DNA from: Prevotella sp. 10(H)
GTDB lineage: Bacteria > Bacteroidota > Bacteroidia > Bacteroidales > Dysgonomonadaceae
Direction of reading: 5' to 3'
Assembly (NCBI RefSeq): GCF_000711235.1
Contig: NZ_JOMI01000003.1
Span: 434,001-498,000, forward strand
DNA length: 64,000 nucleotides
Shown in pieces: positions 1 through 9,606 of this stretch. Each line of letters starts with the position of its first letter. The stretch's first letter is position 1. The position numbers and the translations under genes are program-made. The notes beneath the pieces are model-generated. The model saw only the letters and a list, made by a program, of their open reading frames with translations. It was not told the DNA's origin and searched no databases.

Positions 1-426
1 GATGCTATTGCCGGAGTGGCTACAGGTGCTATTGCGCCGGGTGCATTGGTTGCCGATGCATTAGGCTTGCCTTTTGTATACATCCGCGCGACACCGAAAG
101 ATCACGGTTTGGAAAATCTGATTGAAGGAGAACTTAAGCCGGGAAGTAAAGTGGTCGTTGTAGAAGATTTAGTTTCGACTGGTTCCAGCAGTCTAAAAGC
201 AGTAGAAGCAATCCGCAGGGATAGTTCTGAAGTTATAGGTATGGTGGCCAATTTTACATACGGTTTCCCTATAGCTACTGAGAAATTCAAAGCTGCCGAC
301 GTTAAATTATTAACATTGACTAATTACGATGCCGTCCTCGATGAAGCATTACGTATCGATTATATAGCAGAATCTGATCTGGAAACATTGCAGGAATGGC
401 GTAAAGCTCCTGCAGATTGGAAATAA
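1..426 (+). CDS. pyrE: Orotate phosphoribosyltransferase, 3' part (5' end cut by window)
   Basis: Transfers the phosphoribosyl group of PRPP to orotate, giving OMP in de novo pyrimidine synthesis; cytosolic. The frame is open from base 1 (D-A-I-A-G-V-A-T-G-A) and ends in TAA, giving 141 residues of a family that is usually a little over 200, so roughly the first third is missing. The PRPP-binding motif VVVVEDLVSTGSS is intact near the middle, and the upstream ATGAIAPGALVA stretch and the RATPKDHG loop match the family. The GTG inside ATGAIAP is not a real start. It is followed after 14 bases by an SRPBCC gene and then argH, all on the same strand, which suggests one transcript. Identification is firm; only the N-terminus is unseen. 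Confidence 0.93.
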   Translation, partial: DAIAGVATGAIAPGALVADALGLPFVYIRATPKDHGLENLIEGELKPGSKVVVVEDLVSTGSSSLKAVEAIRRDSSEVIGMVANFTYGFPIATEKFKAADVKLLTLTNYDAVLDEALRIDYIAESDLETLQEWRKAPADWK

Positions 427-440
427 ACTAATAAGTGCCC

Positions 441-881
441 ATGACAGAATTTGTTAGTGAAGTAAAAACTATTCCGCATTCGGATGCGGATGTATATGCC
501 GTGCTTTCCGATTTGAATAATTTGGAATTGGCCAAAGGAATTATCCCGGAAGATAAAATTAAAGATTTTACCTTCGATACCGATTCATGTACCGTTTCGG
601 TTGATCCGGTAGGTAAGATCCGTTTTGTAGTAATAGAGCGCGAACCTAATAAGACAATTAAGTTTGAGGCAGAGCAATTACCATTCGGTGTCAATATGTG
701 GATACAACTGGTATCGAAAGGCGAAGCCGAAACAAAGATGAAACTGACAATCAAGGCAGACCTCAATCCGTTTATCAAGCCGATGGTGGGTAAACCCTTG
801 CAGGCCGGACTCGATAAAGTTGCAGAAGGATTAGCGGGATTGCCATACGATAAAATTTTGAATAAAGGAACTATAGAATAG
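441..881 (+). CDS. SRPBCC-fold protein (START/polyketide cyclase-like)
   Basis: A 146-residue cytosolic protein with no signal peptide or membrane segment. The pattern (EVKTIPHSDADVYAVLSDLNN at the start, alternating strands, then a C-terminal helix from about residue 118, PMVGKPLQAGLDKVAEGLA) is that of the helix-grip SRPBCC fold that binds hydrophobic small molecules; the ligand cannot be read from sequence. I chose ATG 441 (MTEFVSEV) over the in-frame GTG at 435 because homologues of this fold begin right at this first strand. It lies 14 bases after pyrE and ends 3 bases before argH, so it is almost certainly cotranscribed with both, but no direct role in pyrimidine or arginine synthesis is implied by the sequence. 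Confidence 0.75.
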   Translation: MTEFVSEVKTIPHSDADVYAVLSDLNNLELAKGIIPEDKIKDFTFDTDSCTVSVDPVGKIRFVVIEREPNKTIKFEAEQLPFGVNMWIQLVSKGEAETKMKLTIKADLNPFIKPMVGKPLQAGLDKVAEGLAGLPYDKILNKGTIE

Positions 882-884
882 CCG

Positions 885-2225
885 ATGAAACTTTGGGAAA
901 AAAGTGTTCAGGTAAATAAAGACGTAGAATCTTATACAGTAGGGAAAGACCGTGAGATGGACTTGTATCTCGCTCCCTATGACGTATTGGGTTCTATGGC
1001 CCATATCACGATGCTCGAATCGATAGGGCTGCTGACAAAAGAAGAGCTAAATATCCTTCTGAAAGAACTGAAAGAAATATATAAGGTGACTGTCAGTGGC
1101 AAATTCGAGATAGAAGAAGGGATCGAAGATGTACATTCGCAGGTAGAACTGATGCTTACCCGCAAACTTGGCGATGTAGGCAAAAAAATTCATAGCGGAC
1201 GTTCGCGTAACGATCAGGTACTGGTCGATTTGAAACTATTTACCCGCGATCAGATACATGTACTTGTGGATACTGTATCTAAATTGATCGATGTCCTTCT
1301 ATCTCAGAGCGAGAAGTACAAAGATGTACTTATGCCCGGCTATACTCACTTGCAGATAGCTATGCCGTCTTCGTTCGGTTTATGGTTCGGAGCGTATGCC
1401 GAAAGCCTTGTGGATGATTTGCAGCTATTGCTGGCAGCATACAAGGTTTGTAACCGTAACCCGTTGGGTTCGGCTGCCGGATATGGCTCGTCATTTCCGC
1501 TCGATAGGCAAATGACTACCGATCTGCTGGGTTTCGACTCAATGGATTATAATGTAGTTTATGCCCAGATGGGACGCGGAAAGATGGAGCGTGTAGTTGC
1601 CTTTGCTATTGCAGGAATTGCAGGAACATTATCCAAACTTTCTTATGATGCATGCCTCTATAATAGCCAGAACTTCGGATTTATTAAACTTGCCGACGAA
1701 TATACTACCGGATCGAGCATAATGCCTCACAAGAAAAATCCTGATGTTTTCGAACTGACACGTGCCAAATGTAATAAACTGCAGGCATTGCCGAATGATA
1801 TAACATTAATCATTAATAATCTGCCTTCGGGTTATTTCCGTGATTTGCAGATAATCAAGGAATTATTTATTCCTTCGTTTGAAGAGATGGACGACTGCCT
1901 GAATATGGTAACACGTATGATGGCAGAAGTGAAAATAAATGAGCACATTCTTGACGATCCTAAGTATATGCTGATATTCAGTGTCGAAGAAGTTAACCGC
2001 CTTGTACTACAGGGAGTACCGTTCCGCGATGCATATAAACAGGTGGGACTGGATATAGAAAAAGGTAACTTTGTTCACGATAAAAAGGTGCATCATACGC
2101 ATCAGGGAAGTATAGGAAATCTTTACAATGATCATATAGATCTGCTCAGGCAGCAAATTATAGGACAATTTAATTTCGATAAAGTAATGCGAGCCCAGAA
2201 TGCATTACTCGATTCTGTTTATTAA
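885..2225 (+). CDS. argH: Argininosuccinate lyase
   Basis: Splits argininosuccinate into arginine and fumarate, the last step of arginine synthesis; cytosolic homotetramer. The 446-residue length is close to the usual 450-470. The fumarase/aspartase superfamily signature GSSIMPHKKNPD is present at about residues 275-286, with the catalytic serine in GSS, and the substrate-binding HSGRSRNDQ segment lies near residue 103. YTHLQIAMP and NPLGSAAGYG are also family hallmarks. The start ATG follows the SRPBCC stop by 3 bases. The next gene, serB, begins 31 bases after the stop. No other arginine gene is adjacent; an orphan carB lies 48 kb away in this window. Confidence 0.97.
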   Translation: MKLWEKSVQVNKDVESYTVGKDREMDLYLAPYDVLGSMAHITMLESIGLLTKEELNILLKELKEIYKVTVSGKFEIEEGIEDVHSQVELMLTRKLGDVGKKIHSGRSRNDQVLVDLKLFTRDQIHVLVDTVSKLIDVLLSQSEKYKDVLMPGYTHLQIAMPSSFGLWFGAYAESLVDDLQLLLAAYKVCNRNPLGSAAGYGSSFPLDRQMTTDLLGFDSMDYNVVYAQMGRGKMERVVAFAIAGIAGTLSKLSYDACLYNSQNFGFIKLADEYTTGSSIMPHKKNPDVFELTRAKCNKLQALPNDITLIINNLPSGYFRDLQIIKELFIPSFEEMDDCLNMVTRMMAEVKINEHILDDPKYMLIFSVEEVNRLVLQGVPFRDAYKQVGLDIEKGNFVHDKKVHHTHQGSIGNLYNDHIDLLRQQIIGQFNFDKVMRAQNALLDSVY

Positions 2226-2256
2226 CCTTCATATTATAGAAACAAGTTCTCTTTGT

Positions 2257-3477
2257 ATGGAAGATTCAGAAATAATACTAGCCAGTCTGTCCGGAGAGGA
2301 CAAGCCGGGTGTAACTGCGGCACTTACCGCAGTGTTGGCAAAGCATAATGCCAATATTCTTGACCTTGGACAAGCAAATATACATCACTCATTGTCGCTG
2401 GCAATAATGTTCGAGGCAACCAATGCCGGAGAAGTAATCAAAGACCTGTTGTTTAAGGCGACGGAAGTAGGGGTGATCATCCGCTTTTCACCTATCAGCA
2501 AAGAAGAGTATATGCGTTGGGTTTGCCTGCAGGGGACAAAGAACCGCTATATTGTTACCATGCTCGGTCGCACTTTAAAGCCCAGCCAGATATCGGCCGT
2601 TGCGGAAATCAGCCAGAAGTATAAACTGAATATAGAAAAAATAATACGCCTCACCGGGCGTGTGCCCTTGGAAGCAGAAGAACGTCCGAGCCGTTCGTGT
2701 ATAGAGTTATCGATCAGGGGAACTGTAGACGATGTGCAGCAATTGAAGCACGACTTCATGAAAATGGCTGACGAACAGTGTATAGATATAGCTTTTCAGG
2801 TAGAAAGCATGTATCGCCGTATGCGTCGCCTTGTCTGCTTCGATATGGATTCTACGCTGATTCAGACGGAGGTAATCGATGAACTGGCAGAACGCGCCGG
2901 AGTAGGAGAGGAAGTAAAAGCTATTACCGAATCGGCTATGCGTGGAGAAATCGATTTTTCGGAAAGCTTCAAAAAGCGTGTAAGCCTCTTGAAAGGCCTT
3001 GATGAATCGGTAATGAAAGAGATCGCAGAAAATCTGCCGATAACAGAGGGCATGACACGCCTTATCCGCATATTAAAAAAGAGTGGTTGTAAGCTCGCTA
3101 TCCTTTCGGGTGGATTTACATATTTCGGTAATTATCTGAAAGATAAATATGGCTTCGATTACGTATATGCCAATGAGCTCGAAATCGTAGACGGAAAGCT
3201 TACCGGAAACTATATAGGAGATATTGTCGACGGTAAACGCAAGGCCGAACTGCTGCGCTTGCTTGCTCAGGTAGAAAAAGTAGATATGCGTCAGACCGTA
3301 GCAGTAGGTGACGGGGCCAACGACCTGCCTATGCTGGGAATAGCCGGTCTCGGTATTGCTTTCCATGCCAAGCCCAAAGTAAAAGCAAATGCTAAGCAAT
3401 CATTATCGACAGTGGGATTGGATGGTATCCTTTACTTTTTGGGATATCGCGATTCTATGCTGGTCGGTGAAGAATGA
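2257..3477 (+). CDS. serB: Phosphoserine phosphatase with N-terminal ACT domains
   Basis: Dephosphorylates O-phosphoserine to serine, final step of the phosphorylated serine pathway. The N-terminal part (about residues 1-170) contains ACT-like regulatory repeats, beginning IILASLSGEDKPGVTAALTAVL and then YIVTMLGRTLKPSQISAVAEI. The C-terminal part is a HAD phosphatase: motif I DMDSTLIQTE near residue 196 carries the nucleophilic and acid Asp, and motif IV GDGANDLPM lies near residue 351. ATG 2257 (MEDSEII) is preferred to an ATG at 2200 that lies inside argH. The product is 406 residues, the usual size for the ACT-bearing form. A strong terminator follows 16 bases downstream, marking the end of the pyrE-argH-serB run. 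ACT domains suggest allosteric control by an amino acid. Confidence 0.94.
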   Translation: MEDSEIILASLSGEDKPGVTAALTAVLAKHNANILDLGQANIHHSLSLAIMFEATNAGEVIKDLLFKATEVGVIIRFSPISKEEYMRWVCLQGTKNRYIVTMLGRTLKPSQISAVAEISQKYKLNIEKIIRLTGRVPLEAEERPSRSCIELSIRGTVDDVQQLKHDFMKMADEQCIDIAFQVESMYRRMRRLVCFDMDSTLIQTEVIDELAERAGVGEEVKAITESAMRGEIDFSESFKKRVSLLKGLDESVMKEIAENLPITEGMTRLIRILKKSGCKLAILSGGFTYFGNYLKDKYGFDYVYANELEIVDGKLTGNYIGDIVDGKRKAELLRLLAQVEKVDMRQTVAVGDGANDLPMLGIAGLGIAFHAKPKVKANAKQSLSTVGLDGILYFLGYRDSMLVGEE

Positions 3478-3493
3478 TATAAATTTCGTGAAC

Positions 3494-3528
3494 AACCGCC
3501 TATTATTAAGATTCAATAATAGGCGGTT
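3494..3528 (+). terminator. Rho-independent terminator after serB
   Basis: Perfect 14-bp inverted repeat AACCGCCTATTATT / AATAATAGGCGGTT with a 7-base loop, followed by ATTTTATT. It begins 16 bases after the serB stop and closes the leftward operon. Confidence 0.88.
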
Positions 3529-3574
3529 ATTTTATTAATAAATAAATATCGTAAAACGTTAGTATATACTCGGT

Positions 3575-3747
3575 TTAATATCTTAAGGAGGAGCTATTTT
3601 CCAATAACCATATTGATCAATATCAACTTTCGCAAGCAAATGATTGAACTGTAAGATCGGTAAAAAGTAAGGAGACTTACATGGTTGTTGGCGGTTTAAA
3701 TGCCCAGAACACCCTATGAATAACTCCTCCTTGATATTAATTTTTTT
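3575..3747 (+). ncRNA. ssrS: Structured non-coding RNA, candidate 6S-type RNA
   Basis: A gene-free stretch folds into a long rod. The outer stem pairs 3575-3598 with 3719-3740 (TTAATATC then AAGGAGGAG against CTCCTCCTT then GATATTAA; one 2-base bulge and one C-A mismatch). After a 2-base step, a second stem of 11 bp pairs 3601-3611 (CCAATAACCAT) with 3681-3691 (ATGGTTGTTGG) with one U-G wobble. That leaves an unpaired 27-base segment on the 3' side (3692-3718). Inside is a hairpin GTAAG-GAGA-CTTAC (3667-3680) with a GNRA loop. A run of seven T follows the outer stem directly, so transcription is rightward. Length of about 170 nt, a long closing stem and a large one-sided internal loop resemble 6S RNA, the RNA polymerase-binding promoter mimic; a 6S-Flavo type is my best guess. 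The structure is read directly; the family name is inference. Confidence 0.6.
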
Positions 3748-3923
3748 GTTATATTTGTACTGTGAAGTTGATTTAGTTTTATAAATTAAAAAATAAATGT
3801 TTCGCTAAATTCATGTTTTATAGTGTAAATATAACACAATAAATTGATTAATCATAATTATTGAGTGATAATAATACAGATTTTAACTATTTATTGTTAA
3901 AATAAATAACGTACAGAGATAAA

Positions 3924-3950
3924 AAAACGGGAGTGTAATGCTCCCGTTTT
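3924..3950. terminator. Bidirectional terminator
   Basis: Inverted repeat AAAACGGGAG / CTCCCGTTTT around a 7-base loop. Read leftward it is followed by a run of T and closes the ABC-F gene; read rightward it is followed by CTTTTTAT and could also end any transcript coming from the ncRNA region. Confidence 0.85.
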
Positions 3951-3968
3951 CTTTTTATATGAAAAGAA

Positions 3969-5615
<1,647 letters not shown>

Positions 5616-5642
5616 TTACATAGCGTAACCGTAAATCGGGCG

Positions 5643-5650
5643 CAAAGGTA
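5643..5650 (-). promoter_or_regulatory. Promoter -7 box for the ABC-F gene
   Basis: Leftward TACCTTTG, a full match to the Bacteroidota -7 consensus TAnnTTTG, about 60 bases upstream of the ABC-F start. No convincing -33 TTTG was seen. Confidence 0.6.
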
Positions 5651-5748
5651 CGAATTTTTAGCCTGATTTTGAGTGGAATTGTAATAAAAAACAAGGCCGG
5701 AAATATAACATCGATTTGCCGGAAAGTTTAGAGGGGTAAGCTTACCGT

Positions 5749-7185
5749 TTACAAGGTTTTCACGGTAACTGATTTGCGTATTTCGGGGATAACGGTAAAG
5801 ATGCGTGTCTGCATACCGTCCCATGCCTCTATGGTTATCCTGTTGTCGGCATGATTGCCAACATAGTTGCGGAAGCTATAAAGATAAGAAAACTGCGACT
5901 GATACCGAGGCTTTGCTATTTCCTTAGCTATTTCGGGATAATAGCCTACGTTCCAGTACATGCAGTCGTAGTAGCCTTCTGCATTGGTAAAACGGCTAGC
6001 CTGATCGCGGAATACCATTGTTTCGTCGATAAAGCGTTTGTAGCCTTCCGACAATTTTTCTTTGTTCTGGTCAAATTTCAGATTATTAATCTTCTTGATA
6101 ACATAACCCGGGCGGATGCCGGCTTTGAATGCCGGAGAATCGGCTTCTACTTCTTTTACTGTAGCCAGATCATTGGAATCATAATAGATTCCGGTATAAT
6201 TATACCGATTGAAATCCACTTTATACAGCGCTCCGTTTTTAGGCGTAGAATAGGGGAATTGTTTCAGCATAAGCGGGGTATGGAACCGTACATATTCGTC
6301 CAGTGAATACTTCGAAGAAAGGTAGTCCTTTATATTGCAGTCCCAAATCTGGGTCATTCTTGTCGAATCAATATATTTTCTGTCATAGAAACTGAACCCG
6401 TATTCAACAATATATTGTGATACTTTGTCGATATTCGGCTCTTCCGGACTGAATATCGGCAGCAGGGATACCTGTTGTTTGTCTACATCGAAGCGCCAGA
6501 CGCCCGGTGCATAGTTGGGATTGCTCAATCCTGTAAATTTAGGATTGGGTTCGTAGCTGTAATATGCCTGAACGATAATATCGGGATCGTTGGTATCCCG
6601 CACTAAGCCTTTTGCCTGCAGGTCTTTTTCAAGTAAGGCAGTTATTTGTTTATCTATAGCCGGAACGGGCTTATCGTCCTTATAAAAATCGTAGGTATGA
6701 TAATCGTAAAAGTCAACATCTTTGTCAATTTCCGTATTAATTGGTAAAGAAAATATACGCTCGTTGGTATCTTCGAGGCTGTAAAATGAAAATATCCTCG
6801 ATAATTCCCTTTCGCTGACCGAATTGGTAGGAATGCATTTTCTGGATAATGTATATTCTTTGAAATATGCATTCATATTTCTTATCGTAAAGTTGACAGT
6901 AGGAGCGTACATGTCTTCGAACAACCATTTGGCAATGGTTTGATTATCGCGCAGATATGTAGCATTTCTGTTGATTTCCATAATGATGTCACCTACACGT
7001 ATACCAGCCTTCTCGGCAGGGGAGTTAGGTTCTACATCGGTAATTATCAGTTCTCCGTAGCCCCAGTTTTTATTGTCGCTGACATCGAAGCTAAAACCGA
7101 AATAACAGTTCTTGTTGTAGTCCTGTGAATAAATAAAAGGAGCAAATATTGTAAGTAGTAAAAGTGCTAGTGCTGTTTTTTTCAT
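5749..7185 (-). CDS. Exported PDZ-DUF4136-PDZ protein
   Basis: A 478-residue protein with a cleavable signal peptide (MKKTALALLLLTIFAPFIYSQ) and no later membrane segment, so probably periplasmic. A first PDZ domain occupies about residues 28-110 (LIITDVEPNSPAEKAGIRVGDII); the middle (about 150-300) resembles DUF4136 (DVDFYDYHTYDFY, then a KQITALLEKDLQAKGLV segment and DPDIIVQAYYSY); a second PDZ follows at about 340-400 (VKEVEADSPAFKAGIRPGYVIKKIN). No protease catalytic residues are evident, so it is more likely a binding or scaffold protein for exported peptides than a DegP/CtpA-type protease. It stands alone between convergent and divergent neighbours with its own TATATTTG promoter. Confidence 0.75.
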   Translation of the reverse strand: MKKTALALLLLTIFAPFIYSQDYNKNCYFGFSFDVSDNKNWGYGELIITDVEPNSPAEKAGIRVGDIIMEINRNATYLRDNQTIAKWLFEDMYAPTVNFTIRNMNAYFKEYTLSRKCIPTNSVSERELSRIFSFYSLEDTNERIFSLPINTEIDKDVDFYDYHTYDFYKDDKPVPAIDKQITALLEKDLQAKGLVRDTNDPDIIVQAYYSYEPNPKFTGLSNPNYAPGVWRFDVDKQQVSLLPIFSPEEPNIDKVSQYIVEYGFSFYDRKYIDSTRMTQIWDCNIKDYLSSKYSLDEYVRFHTPLMLKQFPYSTPKNGALYKVDFNRYNYTGIYYDSNDLATVKEVEADSPAFKAGIRPGYVIKKINNLKFDQNKEKLSEGYKRFIDETMVFRDQASRFTNAEGYYDCMYWNVGYYPEIAKEIAKPRYQSQFSYLYSFRNYVGNHADNRITIEAWDGMQTRIFTVIPEIRKSVTVKTL

Positions 7186-7215
7186 TTTAAGTTATTAAGT
7201 TGAAAAACTGTGACG

Positions 7216-7223
7216 CAAATATA
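7216..7223 (-). promoter_or_regulatory. Promoter -7 box for the PDZ protein
   Basis: Leftward TATATTTG, full TAnnTTTG match, 31 bases upstream of the start codon. Confidence 0.6.
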
Positions 7224-7362
7224 TAATTTTTTTATTGATTTTCTCATTTACAATTTGATAAGGTGTATATAAATAGTAAGAGAATGTTACAACAATACCG
7301 ATTGTAAAAGTGTTCATTATATGAAACTAACAAGGTATTATCTAAATTGAAAACTTTATCCT

Positions 7363-8250
7363 ATGAGAGATCAAAACACACTCAGCCCCGAAATAAAAAA
7401 TAAATTGCTGATAGCCCAGTGCAATGAAATAACCGAATCGATAGTCTATCGCAAAATAGCGACTATCATCAAAGACGAGGATAACCGCAAAGTAATAAAC
7501 CGCATTGCCGATCAGGAACTGTATCATGCCAAAACTTGGAAATCGTATACCCAACAGGATGTAGAGCCGAATAAATTCAAGGTATGGTTTTATGTCACCG
7601 TTGTTAGAGTTCTCGGGCTTACTTTCGGAATTAAACTCATGGAAAGAGGCGAGCGCAATGCCGTGATCGATTATGATAAACTATCGGAGTTTATCCCTGA
7701 AGCTAAAGCCATACAGAAAGACGAAGAGGAGCACGAGTCGCAGCTTATCGCCATGATTAAGGACAAGCCGCTCGATTATCTCGGGTCTATTGTTCTCGGG
7801 CTTAACGATGCACTTGTGGAACTTACCGGTGTGCTTGCCGGGCTTACTTTCGGTTTGCAAAACGTAAAGATTATTGCATCGGTGGGTATTATTACGGGTA
7901 TATCGGCAGCTTTTTCGATGGCAGGCTCGGAATACCTCTCTACCAAGACCGATGGTGACGGGCGGGTGAAGCCTCTTACGGCTTCGGTATATACGGGGAT
8001 AGCTTATATCCTTACTGTTGTGGCGCTTATTCTTCCATATCTGTTGTTGAGCAATGTATATATGGCATTGGCAATCACGATTTCGGTAGCCATTATAATT
8101 ATTGCCGTATTCAATTTCTACACGGCTATTGCAAAAGATTACTCTTTCAAATCGCGTTTCTGGGAAATGGTTGCAATCAGTCTTGGTGTGGCATTTATCA
8201 GTTTTATTATAGGAATAGTTGTGAAAGAAATATTTAATATCGAAGTGTAA
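7363..8250 (+). CDS. Ferritin-like/VIT1 membrane iron transporter (MbfA type)
   Basis: A 295-residue fusion. The N-terminal half (about 1-140) is a rubrerythrin/ferritin-like four-helix domain with the iron-ligand pattern spread over CNEITESIVY, DQELYHAK, and DEEEHESQ. The C-terminal half is a VIT1/CCC1 transporter domain with about five membrane helices, beginning YLGSIVLGLNDALVELTGVLAGLTFGL and containing the GISAAFSMAGSEYLSTK motif of the family. Proteins with this order (Er-VIT, MbfA in alphaproteobacteria) are known to export iron from the cytosol and lower peroxide/iron stress; manganese transport is an alternative. The ferritin domain faces the cytosol and probably senses or hands over metal. 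It is a single gene with no visible metal-regulator box. Confidence 0.85.
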   Translation: MRDQNTLSPEIKNKLLIAQCNEITESIVYRKIATIIKDEDNRKVINRIADQELYHAKTWKSYTQQDVEPNKFKVWFYVTVVRVLGLTFGIKLMERGERNAVIDYDKLSEFIPEAKAIQKDEEEHESQLIAMIKDKPLDYLGSIVLGLNDALVELTGVLAGLTFGLQNVKIIASVGIITGISAAFSMAGSEYLSTKTDGDGRVKPLTASVYTGIAYILTVVALILPYLLLSNVYMALAITISVAIIIIAVFNFYTAIAKDYSFKSRFWEMVAISLGVAFISFIIGIVVKEIFNIEV

Positions 8251-8418
8251 TTCATTCCCGTTAAAGCTGCGGCACGAAACAAAAGTGATATCTTCCGGCA
8301 GGTGTTTATTAAGAACAGGCAATACGATAATCTGAATCAGGAGAAATTCACTATGCTTTTTAAACAATTCAAATTTTATTAACTTCGCAAAAACAAAATT
8401 AATAAAGAGGAATAAGTT

Positions 8419-8802
8419 ATGAATCGGAGAACAGTGTCGGCAGAAGAGTATAATGAAGTTATTAATGCGGCTGCTAGATATGTAGAAGCAGTAAGAACAG
8501 GTAACATAGATATGCTGGGCGAAGTATTCCATGAGGATTGTGTAACTTATGGTACGGTCGACGGTAAGCTGATGGGTGGTGGAAAAGGAAATCCAACTGC
8601 CGATTTTATTAAAAATTATGGTCCATCAACTAAAATTGTTTCTCATATTGATGTGCTCGACATTACCCCAACCACCGCAATTGTTCGAATTGTTAGTGAA
8701 AAGGATGCTGTGGACTCTGATTGCAACGACTATCTATCGTTTATTAAACTCGATACCGGATGGACTGTTATTGCTAAGGTTTTTCACCAGTTCGATAAAT
8801 GA
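8419..8802 (+). CDS. NTF2-like protein (lumazine-binding-like family)
   Basis: A 127-residue cytosolic protein of the cone-shaped NTF2/SnoaL fold. The first helix region AARYVEAVRTGNIDMLGEVFHEDCVTYG is the classic opening of the family, followed by a beta-sheet with a DVLDITPTTAIVRIV strand and a terminal GWTVIAKVFHQF strand. The best fit is the family called putative lumazine-binding/DUF4440-related. Catalysis cannot be assigned, as members may be enzymes or simply ligand binders. It precedes riboflavin synthase by about 180 bases but a weak hairpin and a separate promoter lie between them, so cotranscription is doubtful. Confidence 0.72.
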   Translation: MNRRTVSAEEYNEVINAAARYVEAVRTGNIDMLGEVFHEDCVTYGTVDGKLMGGGKGNPTADFIKNYGPSTKIVSHIDVLDITPTTAIVRIVSEKDAVDSDCNDYLSFIKLDTGWTVIAKVFHQFDK

Positions 8803-8889
8803 TTTTCTTTAACTCCCAATATAAGTTCGCTTTCCTATTCAACCTATAGGCACATTTATCTGTTATTGAGGTAAAAATCAGATAATACA

Positions 8890-8923
8890 GAGGCTTTGAA
8901 ATTATGCAAAACCTCTTCTTTTA
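8890..8923 (+). terminator. Probable terminator after the NTF2-like gene
   Basis: Stem GAGGCTTT / AAAACCTC with one mismatch and a 10-base loop, followed by TTCTTTTA. Weaker than the others in the window. Confidence 0.5.
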
Positions 8924-8936
8924 TCGAATAAATACG

Positions 8937-8944
8937 TACCTTTG
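8937..8944 (+). promoter_or_regulatory. Promoter -7 box for riboflavin synthase
   Basis: TACCTTTG, full TAnnTTTG match, 40 bases before the ribE start. No FMN riboswitch was seen between it and the gene. Confidence 0.62.
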
Positions 8945-8984
8945 TAGCGCAAAAATAATTGAAACAAACTAAAATATAAATATC

Positions 8985-9584
8985 ATGTTTTCAGGTATAG
9001 TTGAAGAAGCTGCAACAGTGGTTTCGTTGCGTAAAGAAGCAGAAAACCTGCATCTTACAATGAGTTGCTCGTTTTCTCATGAGTTGAAAATAGACCAGAG
9101 CGTTGCGCACAACGGCGTTTGCCTCACTGTTGTAAGTCTGGACGATGATAAATATACCGTTACAGCTATTAAAGAAACTTTAGACCGCTCGAATCTCGGC
9201 CTGCTGAAAGTGGGGGATAAGGTAAACCTTGAACGCAGCATGCTGATGAACGGACGCCTCGACGGGCATATCGTACAGGGACATGTTGACCAAACTGCAA
9301 AATGTGTGGAAGTCAGAAAAGCGGATGGTAGCTGGTATTTCAAATTCGAGTACGAATTTGACCGCGAAATGGCGAAAAAAGGTTATCTGACAGTGGATAA
9401 AGGTTCGGTTACAGTGAACGGCGTGAGCCTTACCGTAGTTGCACCGACAAATAATACGTTTGAAGTGGCCATTATTCCTTATACTTACGAGCATACTAAC
9501 TTCCACCAGATAAAACCCGGAAGTGTGGTTAATATCGAATTCGATATTATCGGTAAATACATCAGCCGTATTACGCAATTATAA
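8985..9584 (+). CDS. ribE: Riboflavin synthase, alpha chain
   Basis: Converts two molecules of 6,7-dimethyl-8-ribityllumazine into riboflavin plus the pyrimidinedione precursor; cytosolic trimer. At 199 residues it has the usual length. Two lumazine-binding beta-barrel repeats are visible: repeat 1 starts MFSGIVEE and contains VAHNGVCLTVV, repeat 2 starts near residue 95 (GHIVQGHVD) and contains SVTVNGVSLTVV. The N-terminal MFSG is diagnostic. It has its own promoter and is followed 22 bases later by a DUF6624 gene and then nitroreductase, so it may head a short operon; the flavin link to the FMN-dependent nitroreductase downstream is suggestive but common genes of this sort cluster by chance too. 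Confidence 0.97.
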   Translation: MFSGIVEEAATVVSLRKEAENLHLTMSCSFSHELKIDQSVAHNGVCLTVVSLDDDKYTVTAIKETLDRSNLGLLKVGDKVNLERSMLMNGRLDGHIVQGHVDQTAKCVEVRKADGSWYFKFEYEFDREMAKKGYLTVDKGSVTVNGVSLTVVAPTNNTFEVAIIPYTYEHTNFHQIKPGSVVNIEFDIIGKYISRITQL

Positions 9585-9606
9585 TCCGATTATAAAATAC
9601 TTTCAT

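Noticed and set aside
5851-6306. A 151-residue plus-strand frame opposite the PDZ protein
   Set aside because: Composition is that of a reversed coding strand and no motif or promoter supports it.
7681-8532. A 283-residue open frame on the minus strand opposite the ferritin-VIT gene
   Set aside because: It is Cys/His/Arg/Asn-rich without any domain pattern, has no promoter, and mirrors a clearly real gene; it is a shadow frame.
8845-8984. An FMN riboswitch before riboflavin synthase
   Set aside because: None of the conserved RFN element blocks was seen; the gap holds only a weak hairpin and a -7 box.
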